NCBI GenBank assembly: GCA_017538795.1
Contig: JAFYIE010000019.1
Location: 20,519 to 84,518 of the forward strand
DNA from: Bacteroidales bacterium
Lineage (GTDB): Bacteria; Bacteroidota; Bacteroidia; Bacteroidales; F082
Direction: 5' to 3'
Length of the DNA stretch: 64,000 nt
Every line of letters begins with the position of its first letter. Within the stretch, counting starts at the first letter, position 1. Positions 25,419 through 33,913 of the stretch are shown here, piece after piece. Below the pieces are notes generated by a model. It did not search any database. It was not told the origin of the DNA and worked only from the letters and a program-made list of their open reading frames with translations. The translations under genes and the position numbers were made by a program.

Positions 25419-25457
25419 CAAAATTAATAAAAAATTTCAAAAAAAACACTAATTTTG
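25419..25457. promoter_or_regulatory. Divergent -7 boxes between the DUF5103 gene and priA
   Basis: Minus-strand TAATTTTG (25419-25426) faces the DUF5103 gene, and plus-strand TAATTTTG (25450-25457) faces priA. No convincing -33 elements were found. The priA box ends 12 bases before its ATG, so the priA leader would be very short. Confidence 0.45.
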
Positions 25458-25468
25458 TTTTGTGAATT

Positions 25469-27949
25469 ATGGAAAGGAAGACTCTCTTTGTAAATGTAAT
25501 CTTGCCGCTGCCGGTTCCAGGCACTTTTTCCTATCGTGTGCCGATGGAACTCAATGACAGCGTGCGTGTCGGACAGCGCGCGGTGGTGCAGTTCGGCCGT
25601 ACTAAGATTATGTCAGGTCTGATAAGCGAGATAACGGAGCATGTTCCTGATTTTGAGCAGGTTAAATATATTCTTGGCATACTCGACGAGAACCCTGTCG
25701 TCAACGCATTGCAACTGAAATTCTGGCAGTGGATTTGCGATTATTACCTTTGCTACAAAGGCGAGGTAATGCAGGCTGCTCTGCCGTCGGCGATGAAGCT
25801 GTCGAGCGAGTCGAAGATAAAACTTTCGGAGGAGTTTGAACTAGATACCATGGCGCTCAGCGACTTCGAATATCTCATCGTGGAGGCGCTTCAGGTGCAG
25901 CCTAAGCTGACGATAAGCGAGGTTAGCAAGATTATAGGTTACAAAAAAGTGATGCCTCTCATCAAAACGATGATTGACAAGAAAATAATTGTGATGGAGG
26001 AGGAGCTTGACGCGAAATTCAAGGCTAAATATGAGCGCTTTGTGGCTCTTGCCGAGGAATATCACAGCGATGAGAGGATGCATGAACTTATGGACGAACT
26101 GACAAAACGTGCCTACAAACAGCTCGAAATGGTGATGTCGTTCTTCGTCCTTGGCGGAAATGCCGAAACCGAAGTCCTCGCATCCGATTTGCTGGCAAAA
26201 TCGAATACTAACAGCACCGTCCTGAAGGCTCTCGTAAATAAAGGTGTCTTTAAAGTTTATGAAAAACGTGTCAGCCGTCTCAAGAGCTTCAATGCTTTGA
26301 CTGATGTCGACTCGATAAAACTCACTGAAAAACAGCAGCTTGCGTTCGACGAGATTCATCATGGCTTTGCTGAGACTAAGCCGGTGCTTCTTCACGGCGT
26401 CACGTCGTCGGGCAAGACCGAGATTTATATCAAACTGATCCAGGAGGCTCTCGACAAAGGCCGTCAGGTGCTGTATCTTTTGCCTGAGATTGCTCTTACC
26501 GAACAGATTATCAACCGCTTAAAGAAATATTTCGGCGACAAAGTCGGCGTTTATCATTCGCGTTACAGCGATATGGAACGTGTCGAGATTTGGGAGCAGG
26601 TACTTGGCTTCGAGAAAACTAAAAGTCCTAAATATCAGGTGATTATAGGCTCTCGTTCCTCAGTATTGCTTCCGTTCTCCGACCTTGGCCTCATCATCGT
26701 CGACGAGGAACACGACACCTCGTTTAAGCAGATTGATCCTGCACCTCGTTACAACGCCCGCGATTTAAGTATGATTCTGGCTCGATTCCATGGTGCCGAC
26801 GTGATTCTTGGCTCCGCGACGCCATCATTCGAGAGCTACTACAACGCCCGTCAGCAACGTTACCATCTCGTCGAGCTCACGGAACGCTTCGGGGGAGTGG
26901 AGATGCCCGAAATCATCGTCGATGACATGCGTGTTGAACGCCGCCGTAAACTCATGCAGGCCAACTTCGGCAGCGTGCTCGTCGATGCGATGCGTAATAC
27001 CTTGAACGACAAGAATCAGGTGATACTTTTCCAAAACCGCCGAGGCTTCTCGTTGCGTCTCGAATGCGGCGTCTGCCACTGGGTGCCGCAATGTGTCAAC
27101 TGCGATGTCTCGATGACGTATCACAAGGCACAAAACATCATGAAATGCCATTACTGCGGCTACACCATGTCGGTGCCTTCCGAATGTCCTTCATGCCATA
27201 GCACCGACCTTAAGATGCATGGTTTCGGTACTGAACGGGTGGAGGAAGACCTGTCGGCAGTAGTTCCCGAGGCTCGCTGCGCTCGCCTCGACCTCGACAC
27301 TACTCGTTCTAAAAACTCATACCAACATATCCTCGAGCAGTTTAAAAACCGCGAAACCGATGTTCTGGTAGGCACTCAGATGGTCACCAAAGGCCTCGAC
27401 TTCGACTGTGTGAAAACCGTCGGCATCCTCGATGCGGATAACATGCTCTCGTTCCCTGATTTCAGGGCTTACGAACGCAGTTTCCAGCTCATGGAACAGG
27501 TGAGCGGACGTGCCGGAAGAAAAGGGGAGAAGGGCAAAGTCATCATCCAGACGTACCAGCCTACGCATCCTGTCATTTTAAACGTCGTCAACCACGACTA
27601 CGTACGCTTTTTCGAGGAGCAAATGCCAATCAGAAGGCAGTTCTGCTATCCGCCGTATTATCGTCTGATAATGATAAAACTGCGTCACCTCGATAACGAA
27701 AAGCTAAACAATGCGGCTGAATATTTAGCAAAACGCCTACGTCCGGTGTTTAAAAACAATCTCCTCGGACCGGAGTATCCTGTCGTTTCAAGAATCAAAA
27801 ATCAATACATCAAACAGATTCTCATCAAATTCGACCGCAACGAGAACTCTAATAAAATCAAGGGAATCATAAAATCGGAATTGGAATCCTTCAAGCGCAA
27901 CAACGATTACAAGGCGGTTTCAATCTCCATCGACGTCGACCCTATATAA
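25469..27949 (+). CDS. priA: Primosomal replication-restart helicase PriA
   Basis: The 826-residue protein has all PriA parts: the 3'-DNA-binding domain (about 1-105), a winged-helix region, then the helicase core with Walker A GVTSSGKTEIY (from 310) and Walker B IIVDEEHDTSFKQ. The zinc-binding insertion follows with paired cysteines: CGVCHWVPQCVNC and CHYCGY...CPSCH. The second RecA lobe carries VLVGTQMVTKGLDF and the arginine finger region QVSGRAGRKGEKG. PriA reloads the replisome at stalled forks. It is monocistronic and converges on the exbD operon across a 60-bp repeat with a stable hairpin. Confidence 0.97.
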   Translation: MERKTLFVNVILPLPVPGTFSYRVPMELNDSVRVGQRAVVQFGRTKIMSGLISEITEHVPDFEQVKYILGILDENPVVNALQLKFWQWICDYYLCYKGEVMQAALPSAMKLSSESKIKLSEEFELDTMALSDFEYLIVEALQVQPKLTISEVSKIIGYKKVMPLIKTMIDKKIIVMEEELDAKFKAKYERFVALAEEYHSDERMHELMDELTKRAYKQLEMVMSFFVLGGNAETEVLASDLLAKSNTNSTVLKALVNKGVFKVYEKRVSRLKSFNALTDVDSIKLTEKQQLAFDEIHHGFAETKPVLLHGVTSSGKTEIYIKLIQEALDKGRQVLYLLPEIALTEQIINRLKKYFGDKVGVYHSRYSDMERVEIWEQVLGFEKTKSPKYQVIIGSRSSVLLPFSDLGLIIVDEEHDTSFKQIDPAPRYNARDLSMILARFHGADVILGSATPSFESYYNARQQRYHLVELTERFGGVEMPEIIVDDMRVERRRKLMQANFGSVLVDAMRNTLNDKNQVILFQNRRGFSLRLECGVCHWVPQCVNCDVSMTYHKAQNIMKCHYCGYTMSVPSECPSCHSTDLKMHGFGTERVEEDLSAVVPEARCARLDLDTTRSKNSYQHILEQFKNRETDVLVGTQMVTKGLDFDCVKTVGILDADNMLSFPDFRAYERSFQLMEQVSGRAGRKGEKGKVIIQTYQPTHPVILNVVNHDYVRFFEEQMPIRRQFCYPPYYRLIMIKLRHLDNEKLNNAAEYLAKRLRPVFKNNLLGPEYPVVSRIKNQYIKQILIKFDRNENSNKIKGIIKSELESFKRNNDYKAVSISIDVDPI

Positions 27950-27954
27950 AAAAT

Positions 27955-28014
27955 GTAGAGACGTCATATTATGGCGTCTCTACTAATGTCTAACGTCTAA
28001 AGACTAATGTCTTA
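27955..28014 (-). repeat. 60-bp stop-codon-anchored repeat, copy 1
   Basis: The half at 27955-27983 is an inverted repeat (13-bp arms, 3-nt loop, one G-T wobble). The half at 27984-28014 is built from TTAGAC-like units on the minus strand and ends with the TAA stop codon of exbD (28012-28014). A second copy with about 90% identity lies at 42579-42638. Between the convergent priA and exbD genes it may act as a two-way terminator. Confidence 0.8.
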
Positions 28015-28473
28015 ATTACCGCCCTTTCGAGTCGAGTAATTGATACGGAATGCACCGCATTTACGGAGTTCCTGCTTCACGTCGGTGACCAAACCCATTC
28101 TTACTTCCTCATGAATCTTCAATGATGTTGTGAGGAGCGGACGGTCGGCCTCAGCGCGGTCGAGACGTTCCTGCTCAATGAACGGGATAATGTCGTCGAT
28201 ACGTGCATACTGGTCGTTAAGCTGGATACGTGCTTCTGTACCATAGAGTTTTGTATTGGTCGGAGGTCCGATGTAGATGAAACTCACGAGCGATTTCTTC
28301 TCGAGTTTCTGGACTTCCGTCGCTTCAGGTAATTTCATCTTGACTTTCAATGTGGTCTCACGCATAGAGGTTGTAACCATGAAGAAGAAAATCAACATGA
28401 AGATAATGTCAGGCATTGATCCGGTTGAAATTGCCGGAACTTCTTTTGATCCACCTTTTCTAAATTTTGCCAT
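28012..28473 (-). CDS. exbD: ExbD/TolR family biopolymer transport protein (copy B)
   Basis: The 153-residue protein has one N-terminal membrane helix (MPDIIFMLIFFFMVTTSM) preceded by a basic cytoplasmic segment. The conserved membrane aspartate (Asp19) is used for proton coupling in ExbB-ExbD motors, and a small periplasmic domain follows. It is the last of four genes in the exbB-unknown-exbD-exbD operon. Two different ExbD subunits per operon are common in Bacteroidota. The motor would energise TonB- or Tol-type envelope work. Which trans-envelope partner it drives cannot be read here, as no tonB is present. Confidence 0.92.
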   Translation of the reverse strand: MAKFRKGGSKEVPAISTGSMPDIIFMLIFFFMVTTSMRETTLKVKMKLPEATEVQKLEKKSLVSFIYIGPPTNTKLYGTEARIQLNDQYARIDDIIPFIEQERLDRAEADRPLLTTSLKIHEEVRMGLVTDVKQELRKCGAFRINYSTRKGGN

Positions 28474-28487
28474 AATTCTCTCTCCTA

Positions 28488-29063
28488 TTATTTGATTTCC
28501 TCAGGTTCAGCCTCGCTGACGCGCACAGGCACTGCCTTGTTGACCGCATCGATTTTGTCTTTGTCGGTCATGTCAGCATAATGCTGCTGGAAATAACGCC
28601 ATGCGACATCCTCTCTGAGTTCATTGAAAGCTTTAGCCAATTCATTTTGAACTGCGATATACATCTGATATGATGTACCACGGTCATTCTTAAGTGATAC
28701 GACACCTTTGTTTGTCATAAAGCTACCGATAAGTTCGATTTCCTTGGTCTCGACCTCAGGAGCTTTTTCATCGTTCGGGCTAGGAGTGATGAAAGCTTTT
28801 GTCTTGTCCTTCAGTTCCGAGACGTCGCATGGCTTACCGTTAACCATCAACTTATCGTATTTATTAATCATGACGTTCAAAATGTTTCTTTCTTTCACTT
28901 TGACATCCATGTCTGGGTTTTCTACTGGTGGGGGCAGACGACGGGTGATACCGCTGTCAGTGTCCATCGTAGTGGTAACGAGGAAGAATATCAACAGCAA
29001 GAAAGAGATATCAGCCATTGAACTGGCGTTGATTTCCGGTACTTTCTTTTTCTTACGAGCCAT
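28488..29063 (-). CDS. exbD: ExbD/TolR family biopolymer transport protein (copy A)
   Basis: The 191-residue protein has the ExbD layout: ARKKKKVPEINASSMADISFLLLIFFLVTTTM, with Asp18 in the membrane segment. The periplasmic domain is longer than in copy B and contains an insertion (about 85-110, rich in Lys, Glu and Pro). It lies 14 bp upstream of copy B and 17 bp downstream of the 141-residue membrane protein gene. It probably forms the stator-rotor complex with ExbB encoded at 29525. Confidence 0.92.
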   Translation of the reverse strand: MARKKKKVPEINASSMADISFLLLIFFLVTTTMDTDSGITRRLPPPVENPDMDVKVKERNILNVMINKYDKLMVNGKPCDVSELKDKTKAFITPSPNDEKAPEVETKEIELIGSFMTNKGVVSLKNDRGTSYQMYIAVQNELAKAFNELREDVAWRYFQQHYADMTDKDKIDAVNKAVPVRVSEAEPEEIK

Positions 29064-29080
29064 GATAATTTCCTTCCTTA

Positions 29081-29506
29081 TTATTTGTTAATGAGTTTCG
29101 ATACTGCTGAATAGATTACAGCTGCGATTGTGGCACCAACGACAATGTATGTGAACACCATGAAGAAGTCAACGAAAGATTCTGTGCCTTTTGAGACGTT
29201 CATTGATTCAAGGTATTCTGCTGGAAGTGTTGAACCCTTGGCAAACAGCAATGCGATTAAAGCCACTACAGCCACGATTGCAATTGCCAAACCAATTGTC
29301 TTTACGCTTTTTGGATTGATGATAATCCCATAGATAGGTGCAAACAAAATCGCAACCACAGTCAATCCAAGCATGCAATATGCGAATATCATGAAAGTTC
29401 CGACGCTTTCTTTACCCTGAGCGATGCCGAGGATTAAGAAGAGAACGTTGAGAACCATCAGGATAACCAGCAAATATTTGCAATATTTTGTTAATTTCTC
29501 GACCAT
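29081..29506 (-). CDS. Four-helix membrane protein of the ExbB-ExbD operon, unknown function
   Basis: The 141-residue protein has four predicted membrane helices (about 10-28, 38-60, 68-90, 112-136) and little else. I do not recognise the family, although a similar-sized membrane protein between exbB and exbD is frequent in Bacteroidales. The operon position, with spacers of 18 and 17 bp, suggests an accessory subunit of the proton-driven complex. Glycine- and alanine-rich helices would pack tightly against other membrane proteins. Confidence 0.75.
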   Translation of the reverse strand: MVEKLTKYCKYLLVILMVLNVLFLILGIAQGKESVGTFMIFAYCMLGLTVVAILFAPIYGIIINPKSVKTIGLAIAIVAVVALIALLFAKGSTLPAEYLESMNVSKGTESFVDFFMVFTYIVVGATIAAVIYSAVSKLINK

Positions 29507-29524
29507 GATTTTTCTTTTGTTAGA

Positions 29525-30328
29525 TTAGTTTTTCTTTGAATAAGCGTGGAGCATGTCCATGAATGAAATTGATGAATCTTCCATATCGTTGACGATACCT
29601 TCAATCTTGTTGAGGATGAAGTTGTAGCAGATCTGGAGGATAACAGCTGTGATAAGACCGAACACTGTTGTCAACAAAGCGACTTTCATACCGCCTGCAA
29701 CAACTGTTGGGCTGATGTCACCTGCTGCTGCGATAGCGTCGAATGCCTCGATCATACCGATAACAGTACCCATAAATCCCAACATAGGTCCTAATGCGAT
29801 GAACAATGAAATCCAGCTTGCGCCGCTTTCAAGGTTACCTGTCATAACTGAACCGTATGAAACGAGTGATTTTTCAACTTCCTCAAGACCGTCATTGTAA
29901 CGCATCAAACCTTGGTAGAAAATGCTGGCGACAGGACCGCGTGTGTCACGGCAGAGGTCTTTAGCTTTCTCAATACCACCCTTGTTCAATGTTTCCTCTA
30001 ACTGAGCAAGAAGCTTCTTTGTGTTTGTTGTGCTTAATGTCAAATAAATGATTCTCTCGATTGACACTGCAAGACCGAGAACCAAAACTAACAAAACGAC
30101 GCTCATGAAGCCCCAGCCACCATCGATGAACTGTTTCTTCAAAACTTCATGGAATGTAGGAGCTGCTGCTTCGTCTGTTCCCATTGTTGCGACTGTCTCT
30201 GTAGCTGTTGCCACCTGTTCAGTCTGAGCCTCAGTTGGTTGTGCATTTTCTTCTTGTGCAAGAAGTGAGTTGCTGATTCCAAATGTCAAAAAACCTGCAA
30301 CTGTTAGTAAAGCAATTAATTTTTTCAT
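29525..30328 (-). CDS. exbB: ExbB/TolQ/MotA family proton channel protein
   Basis: The 267-residue protein begins with a cleavable signal-like helix (1-24, LLA|QE) and an acidic Glu/Thr/Ala-rich periplasmic stretch, typical of the extended Bacteroidota ExbB. Three membrane helices follow: about 75-95, 170-192 and 208-232. The last two carry the family signature LGPMLGFMGTVIGMIEAF and the Thr-rich VALLTTVFGLITAV. With ExbD it forms the inner-membrane proton motor that powers outer-membrane TonB or Tol-Pal processes. It is the first gene of the operon. No clear promoter was identified in the 120-bp upstream region. Confidence 0.93.
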   Translation of the reverse strand: MKKLIALLTVAGFLTFGISNSLLAQEENAQPTEAQTEQVATATETVATMGTDEAAAPTFHEVLKKQFIDGGWGFMSVVLLVLVLGLAVSIERIIYLTLSTTNTKKLLAQLEETLNKGGIEKAKDLCRDTRGPVASIFYQGLMRYNDGLEEVEKSLVSYGSVMTGNLESGASWISLFIALGPMLGFMGTVIGMIEAFDAIAAAGDISPTVVAGGMKVALLTTVFGLITAVILQICYNFILNKIEGIVNDMEDSSISFMDMLHAYSKKN

Positions 30329-30394
30329 GATTTGAATTTTGAATTACTACTTTTTAATTTGTTAATATTTAATTGATTCTATTTTAAACTTTCT

Positions 30395-30446
30395 ACTTTT
30401 AACTTTCAACTACTCTAAACTCTACACTCTAAACTCTACACTCTCA
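30395..30446. repeat. CT-rich microsatellite between exbB and tRNA-Ser
   Basis: The unit CTCTAAACTCTACA occurs twice in tandem, flanked by degenerate ACTTTC/ACTCT units. It separates the exbB start from the tRNA 3' end. No coding potential is seen. Confidence 0.55.
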
Positions 30447-30449
30447 CTG

Positions 30450-30537
30450 CGGAGAGAGCGGGATTCGAACCCGCGGTACCCTTTTGAAGTACACACACTT
30501 TCCAGGCGTGCTCCTTAAACCACTCGGACATCTCTCC
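30450..30537 (-). tRNA. tRNA-Ser (anticodon GGA)
   Basis: The 88-nt molecule read on the minus strand has a perfect 7-bp acceptor stem, a D arm, an anticodon loop CTGGAAA with GGA at 30501-30503, a long variable arm (class II) and a T arm GCGGG-TTCGAAT-CCCGC. The discriminator base is G, as expected for serine. The CCA end is not encoded. Confidence 0.95.
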
Positions 30538-30672
30538 CAGAGATTTTTCTACTCCACAAAAATCGTGTCAAAATTACAAATTTTTTCTTTTCACTAAACA
30601 ATATTTTTCAAACTTTATTTTACTTTTTTTGAAAAAAGAAATAAGATGCTAATTATCAACACATTATTGCCT

Positions 30673-30706
30673 GTCATTCCGAGCCCCGCCAGGGGCGAGG
30701 AACCTC
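30673..30706 (+). repeat. GTCATTCCGAGC palindromic element, intergenic copy
   Basis: The 34-bp element begins GTCATTCCGAGC, has a short GC-rich palindrome (CCCCGCCAGGGG) and ends GCGAGGAACCTC. Related copies lie inside tatD (32388-32417) and at the start of the outer-membrane barrel gene (62385-62415). It sits alone in the spacer between tRNA-Ser and ansA. Confidence 0.75.
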
Positions 30707-30752
30707 ATTAACTGATTAACTGACTAACTTCAAACTTCTAACTCCTAACTAT
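30707..30752 (-). repeat. TTAG array after ansA
   Basis: On the minus strand the array begins directly after the ansA stop: AGTTAGGAGTTAGAAG, then TTGAAGTTAGTCAGTTAATCAGTTAATG. It shares its first phrase with the arrays at 24.1 and 31.85 kb. Confidence 0.6.
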
Positions 30753-31778
30753 TTAAACCGTCATTTCTCCTCTTAATGATTTCTGCAAATACTTCTTTAC
30801 GTCGCTTCTGTTGAATCCTTCTCCCAAGAGATACATCATTTTTGCCAATGCCGACTCGGTAGTTATGTCATAACCGCTGATAACACCTATTTTGTCAAGG
30901 TTTAAGCTCGTCTCGTAACGTCCCATCTCCACGGAGCCTGACTTGCACTGTGTAACATTGTAGACAATCAGACCTTTTCTAATGGCGTCGGCCAAGTCAT
31001 CCAAAAACCACTCCGCCGTTGGTGCGTTGCCCGAGCCGAAAGTCTCCATGATGACACCTCTCAAGCCAGGTGTGTGTAAGGCATGCTTTACGAAATCATG
31101 AGTGATTCCTGGGAAAAGCTTCAAAATGCCGACGTTTCTGTCGAATTTCTTGTGTACTATCAACTTGCCGCCACTCGGTTTGGCGATAAACTCTCTGTTG
31201 TACTTGATTTTAATGCCGACATCAGCCAGGGTGGGGTAGTTGCCCGACGAGAACGCATTGAAGTTCTCGGCGTTGAACTTAGTCGCTCTGTTGCCTCTAA
31301 GTAACTGATTCTCAAAGAAGATACTCACTTCAGGCGCACATGGCTCCCCGTTGATTTTTGATGCTGCTATCTCAATCGAGGTGACGAAATTCTCTCGTCC
31401 GTCGCTGCGCACCATGCCCATAGGTAACTGCGAGCCTGTGAAAACCACCGGTTTCGCAAGGTTTTCGAGCATGAAACTCAAGGCAGAGGCGCTGTATGCC
31501 ATGGTGTCGCTGCCATGTAACACCACGAAACCGTCATAGTTCTCGTAGTTTTCCTCAATCTTCTCAGCGAGCTTAATCCAAAACTCAGGCGTCATGTTTG
31601 AGGAGTCAATCAGGTTTTCAAACGAATAGAAATCAATGGTGTAGTCGAGGTTGCGCAGAATCGGCATATTTTGGTAAATATTACCAAAATCGAAAGGCAC
31701 CAGACTCCCGGTCTTCGGGTCTTTCATCATTCCTATCGTGCCTCCAGTATACAGCACTAAAATTGCAGGTTTTTTCAT
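30753..31778 (-). CDS. ansA: L-asparaginase, cytoplasmic type I-like
   Basis: The 341-residue enzyme has both asparaginase signatures: VLYTGGTIGMM (about 8-18, nucleophilic Thr in TGGTIG) and GFVVLHGSDTMAYSASALSFML (about 84-105, HGSDT). It lacks a signal peptide, so it acts in the cytoplasm like E. coli AnsA. It hydrolyses asparagine to aspartate and ammonia. asnS in this window is unrelated in regulation as far as can be seen. The gene is single and flanked on both sides by TTAG repeat arrays. Confidence 0.94.
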   Translation of the reverse strand: MKKPAILVLYTGGTIGMMKDPKTGSLVPFDFGNIYQNMPILRNLDYTIDFYSFENLIDSSNMTPEFWIKLAEKIEENYENYDGFVVLHGSDTMAYSASALSFMLENLAKPVVFTGSQLPMGMVRSDGRENFVTSIEIAASKINGEPCAPEVSIFFENQLLRGNRATKFNAENFNAFSSGNYPTLADVGIKIKYNREFIAKPSGGKLIVHKKFDRNVGILKLFPGITHDFVKHALHTPGLRGVIMETFGSGNAPTAEWFLDDLADAIRKGLIVYNVTQCKSGSVEMGRYETSLNLDKIGVISGYDITTESALAKMMYLLGEGFNRSDVKKYLQKSLRGEMTV

Positions 31779-31787
31779 AGTTTATTC

Positions 31788-31860
31788 AGTTAGTAGTTAG
31801 CAGTTGGTAGTTAGCAGTTAGTAGTTAAAAACTTCTCACTTCTAACTCCTAACTTCTAAC
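31788..31860 (-). repeat. TTAG array at the 3' end of tatD, supplying its stop codon
   Basis: The block contains about ten TTAG/TAGC units in two phases (AACTACTAACTGC-type and GTTAGAAGTTAGGAG-type). The last residues of TatD (LEVRS) and its TAG stop lie inside the array, so the array has replaced or extended the original gene end. Confidence 0.7.
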
Positions 31861-32678
31861 TTGAAAAGTTTTATCGCGTTTTCTGTTGTTATTTTACAAA
31901 TTTCTTCAGTTGTCACTCCATAAATCTCCGCCACTTTCTCGGCAGTTTTTACTATATACGCGGGCTCGTTGCGCTGTCCGCGGTACGGAACGGGTGGCAG
32001 ATACGGGTCGTCGGTCTCAAGGACGATTTTTTCCATCGGAATCTCAGCCAAAAAATCTTTAACGCCGCAGCTTTTGTATGTTATCACACCGCCGAGCCCT
32101 AAATGGAAGCCGTAGGAGAGGGCTGTTCTTGCCTCATCGAACGTGCCGTTGAAACAATGCATCACGCCGGCGAGGCGGCCGTCTTGCTCATGATCCAAAA
32201 CCTTGAACATCTCATGAAAAGCGTTTCTCGTATGCAGCGATACCGGCAATCCCAGCTCCTTCGCCCAATGTAGCTGCTCGCTCAAAACCTCTATCTGCTC
32301 TTTCTTAAACGTGTCATCCCAATAAAAATCCAACCCAATTTCCCCAATGCCAACCAATGGATTGTGTACGCCAACCGAAACACTGCTGTCATTTCGAGCC
32401 GTCAGGCGAGAAACTTCATCCTCAATTATCCCCAACTTCTCCTTATAATCCTTCTTATCCTCCTTATCCTTATAAACCTCCTCCGGATGCAATCCCATCA
32501 TGATCCTCACTTCCTTCGGATGTCTCTCATAAAACTCCATCATCGGCTTGACGCTTTTCTCGTCGCAATTCGGCAACAACAGCATCCCCACACCAGCCTC
32601 CATCGCGCGCCGAAACACTTCTTCTCTGTCGGTGTCGAACGCCTCGTCGTAAATATGGCTATGTGTGTTGATAATCAT
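31842..32678 (-). CDS. tatD: TatD family metal-dependent hydrolase with a repeat-derived insertion
   Basis: The 278-residue TIM-barrel hydrolase has the TatD metal-site motifs NTHSHIYDEAF (His6, His8), GEIGLDFYWDD (Glu), SLHTRNA, MHCFNGTF and ETDDPYLPPVPYRGQRNEP (Asp). TatD proteins are 3'-5' exonucleases on DNA and RNA and may act in DNA repair or RNA turnover. Between GLHPEEV and the GEIGLDFYW strand lies a longer than usual segment (about 74-112). Its EVSRLTARNDSS part is encoded by a GTCATTTCGAGC element (32388-32417). The last codons come from a TTAG array. All metal ligands remain, so the protein is probably functional. It is 9 bp downstream of hflX. Confidence 0.92.
   Translation of the reverse strand: MIINTHSHIYDEAFDTDREEVFRRAMEAGVGMLLLPNCDEKSVKPMMEFYERHPKEVRIMMGLHPEEVYKDKEDKKDYKEKLGIIEDEVSRLTARNDSSVSVGVHNPLVGIGEIGLDFYWDDTFKKEQIEVLSEQLHWAKELGLPVSLHTRNAFHEMFKVLDHEQDGRLAGVMHCFNGTFDEARTALSYGFHLGLGGVITYKSCGVKDFLAEIPMEKIVLETDDPYLPPVPYRGQRNEPAYIVKTAEKVAEIYGVTTEEICKITTENAIKLFKLEVRS
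32388..32417 (+). repeat. GTCATTTCGAGC palindromic element inside tatD
   Basis: The 30-bp copy reads GTCATTTCGAGC, then a short centre, then GCGAGAAACTTC on the plus strand. It is read in frame by tatD on the minus strand without a stop codon. Similarity to 30673-30706 covers both conserved ends. Confidence 0.7.
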
Positions 32679-32687
32679 GATGTTATG

Positions 32688-33869
32688 CTAATAAAGGAAG
32701 TTGTCGTATGGATACCTGATGGCGTGCATGTCGCGGATTTCCTTGTACAATAAATCTCTAAACTCTTGATAATGAGTCTTTTCGGCTGCCGATATGAAGA
32801 TGCACGGCTTGCCTTTCGCCATCCAGGTCTTCTTCCAGTCGTCCAAAGTGTAGTTTTTCTTCGTGATTGGCGTCAAATCGTCAGCTTCTTTTTCTTCGTA
32901 ATGATATGCGTCAATCTTATTAAACACCATGATGACTTTCTTGTCGCCGGCTCCGATATCAACCAAAGTCTGGTTCACTGTCTCTATCTGCGACTCAAAA
33001 TCTGGATGCGAAATATCCACCACATGCAGCAAAATATCTGATTCTCTCACCTCGTCGAGGGTCGATTTGAATGATTCCACCAGCTGTGTCGGCAGCTTTC
33101 TGATGAAACCGACTGTGTCTGACAGCAAAAACGGCAGATTTTCGATCACGACCTTTCTCACAGTGGTGTCCAAAGTGGCGAAAAGCTTGTTTTCGGCAAA
33201 CACGTCGCTCTTGCTGAGCATGTTCATTATCGTCGACTTGCCGACGTTGGTGTATCCAACCAATGCCACGCGCACCATCTGCTGACGGTTCTTGCGCTGC
33301 ACCGACTTCTGCATGTCAATTTCTTCAAGTTTCTCTTTCAGAGAAGCTATTTTGTTGCGGATAATCTTACGGTCGGTCTCGATCTGCGTCTCACCAGGAC
33401 CTCTCATTCCGATACCGCCTCGCTGACGCTCCAAGTGGGTCCACATTCGGGTCAAACGTGGCAGCATGTATTGATACTGAGCAAGTTCCACTTGCGTCTT
33501 GGCGTAGGCTGTCTTGGCGTTTTTGGCGAAAATGTCGAGAATAAGATTTGTTCTGTCTAATATGCGGCATTCGAGCTCATTTTCAAGGTTTCTGATCTGT
33601 GTGGCGCTCAACTCGTCGTCGAAAATCGCCATGTCAATCTCTTCCGCCTTGATATACTGCTTCAGCTCTTCGAGTTTGCCGGTTCCCAGATATGTCACGC
33701 TGTTTGGGCGTTCCAATGGCTGCACGAAACGTCCCACGGCAATGCCTCCGGCTGTCTCTAAAAGGAATTCCAGCTCGTCGAGGTATTCCTCCGTGCGCTC
33801 GCGGTTCTGCTCGTAGGTGCTTACTGCCACTAAAACCGCTCTTTCTTGTACTTTTTCGTGATCTATCAT
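32688..33869 (-). CDS. hflX: Ribosome-associated GTPase HflX
   Basis: The protein is 393 residues from ATG 33869, chosen because it gives MIDHEKVQERAVLVAV, the usual HflX opening. An ATG eight codons upstream (33893) lies inside a 20-bp palindrome. The N-terminal HflX domain (RTNLILDIFAKNAKT, then QVELAQYQYMLPRLTRMWTHLERQRGGIGMRGPGE) is followed by the G domain: G1 GYTNVGKST, G3 DTVGFIRKLP and G4 FNKID. HflX binds 50S subunits, splits stalled ribosomes and helps in heat stress. It lies between trpS and tatD in a minus-strand cluster. Confidence 0.94.
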   Translation of the reverse strand: MIDHEKVQERAVLVAVSTYEQNRERTEEYLDELEFLLETAGGIAVGRFVQPLERPNSVTYLGTGKLEELKQYIKAEEIDMAIFDDELSATQIRNLENELECRILDRTNLILDIFAKNAKTAYAKTQVELAQYQYMLPRLTRMWTHLERQRGGIGMRGPGETQIETDRKIIRNKIASLKEKLEEIDMQKSVQRKNRQQMVRVALVGYTNVGKSTIMNMLSKSDVFAENKLFATLDTTVRKVVIENLPFLLSDTVGFIRKLPTQLVESFKSTLDEVRESDILLHVVDISHPDFESQIETVNQTLVDIGAGDKKVIMVFNKIDAYHYEEKEADDLTPITKKNYTLDDWKKTWMAKGKPCIFISAAEKTHYQEFRDLLYKEIRDMHAIRYPYDNFLY

Positions 33870-33882
33870 ATACAACCCGTTG

Positions 33883-33902
33883 GCATAAGGCATGCCTTAT
33901 GC
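33883..33902. repeat. Perfect 20-bp palindrome at the trpS-hflX junction
   Basis: GCATAAGGCATGCCTTATGC equals its own reverse complement. It is preceded on the minus strand by CACGTAGA, similar to the arm of the hairpin in the 60-bp repeats (GTAGAGACG). It supplies an alternative ATG for hflX. It may be a REP-like element, a hairpin that uncouples trpS from hflX, or a protein-binding site. Confidence 0.65.
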
Positions 33903-33913
33903 TCTACGTGATA

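Noticed and set aside
30673-30752. The region between tRNA-Ser and ansA considered as a mobile-element attachment site
   Set aside because: There is no integrase, no direct repeat of the tRNA 3' end, and the contents are explained by small repeats.
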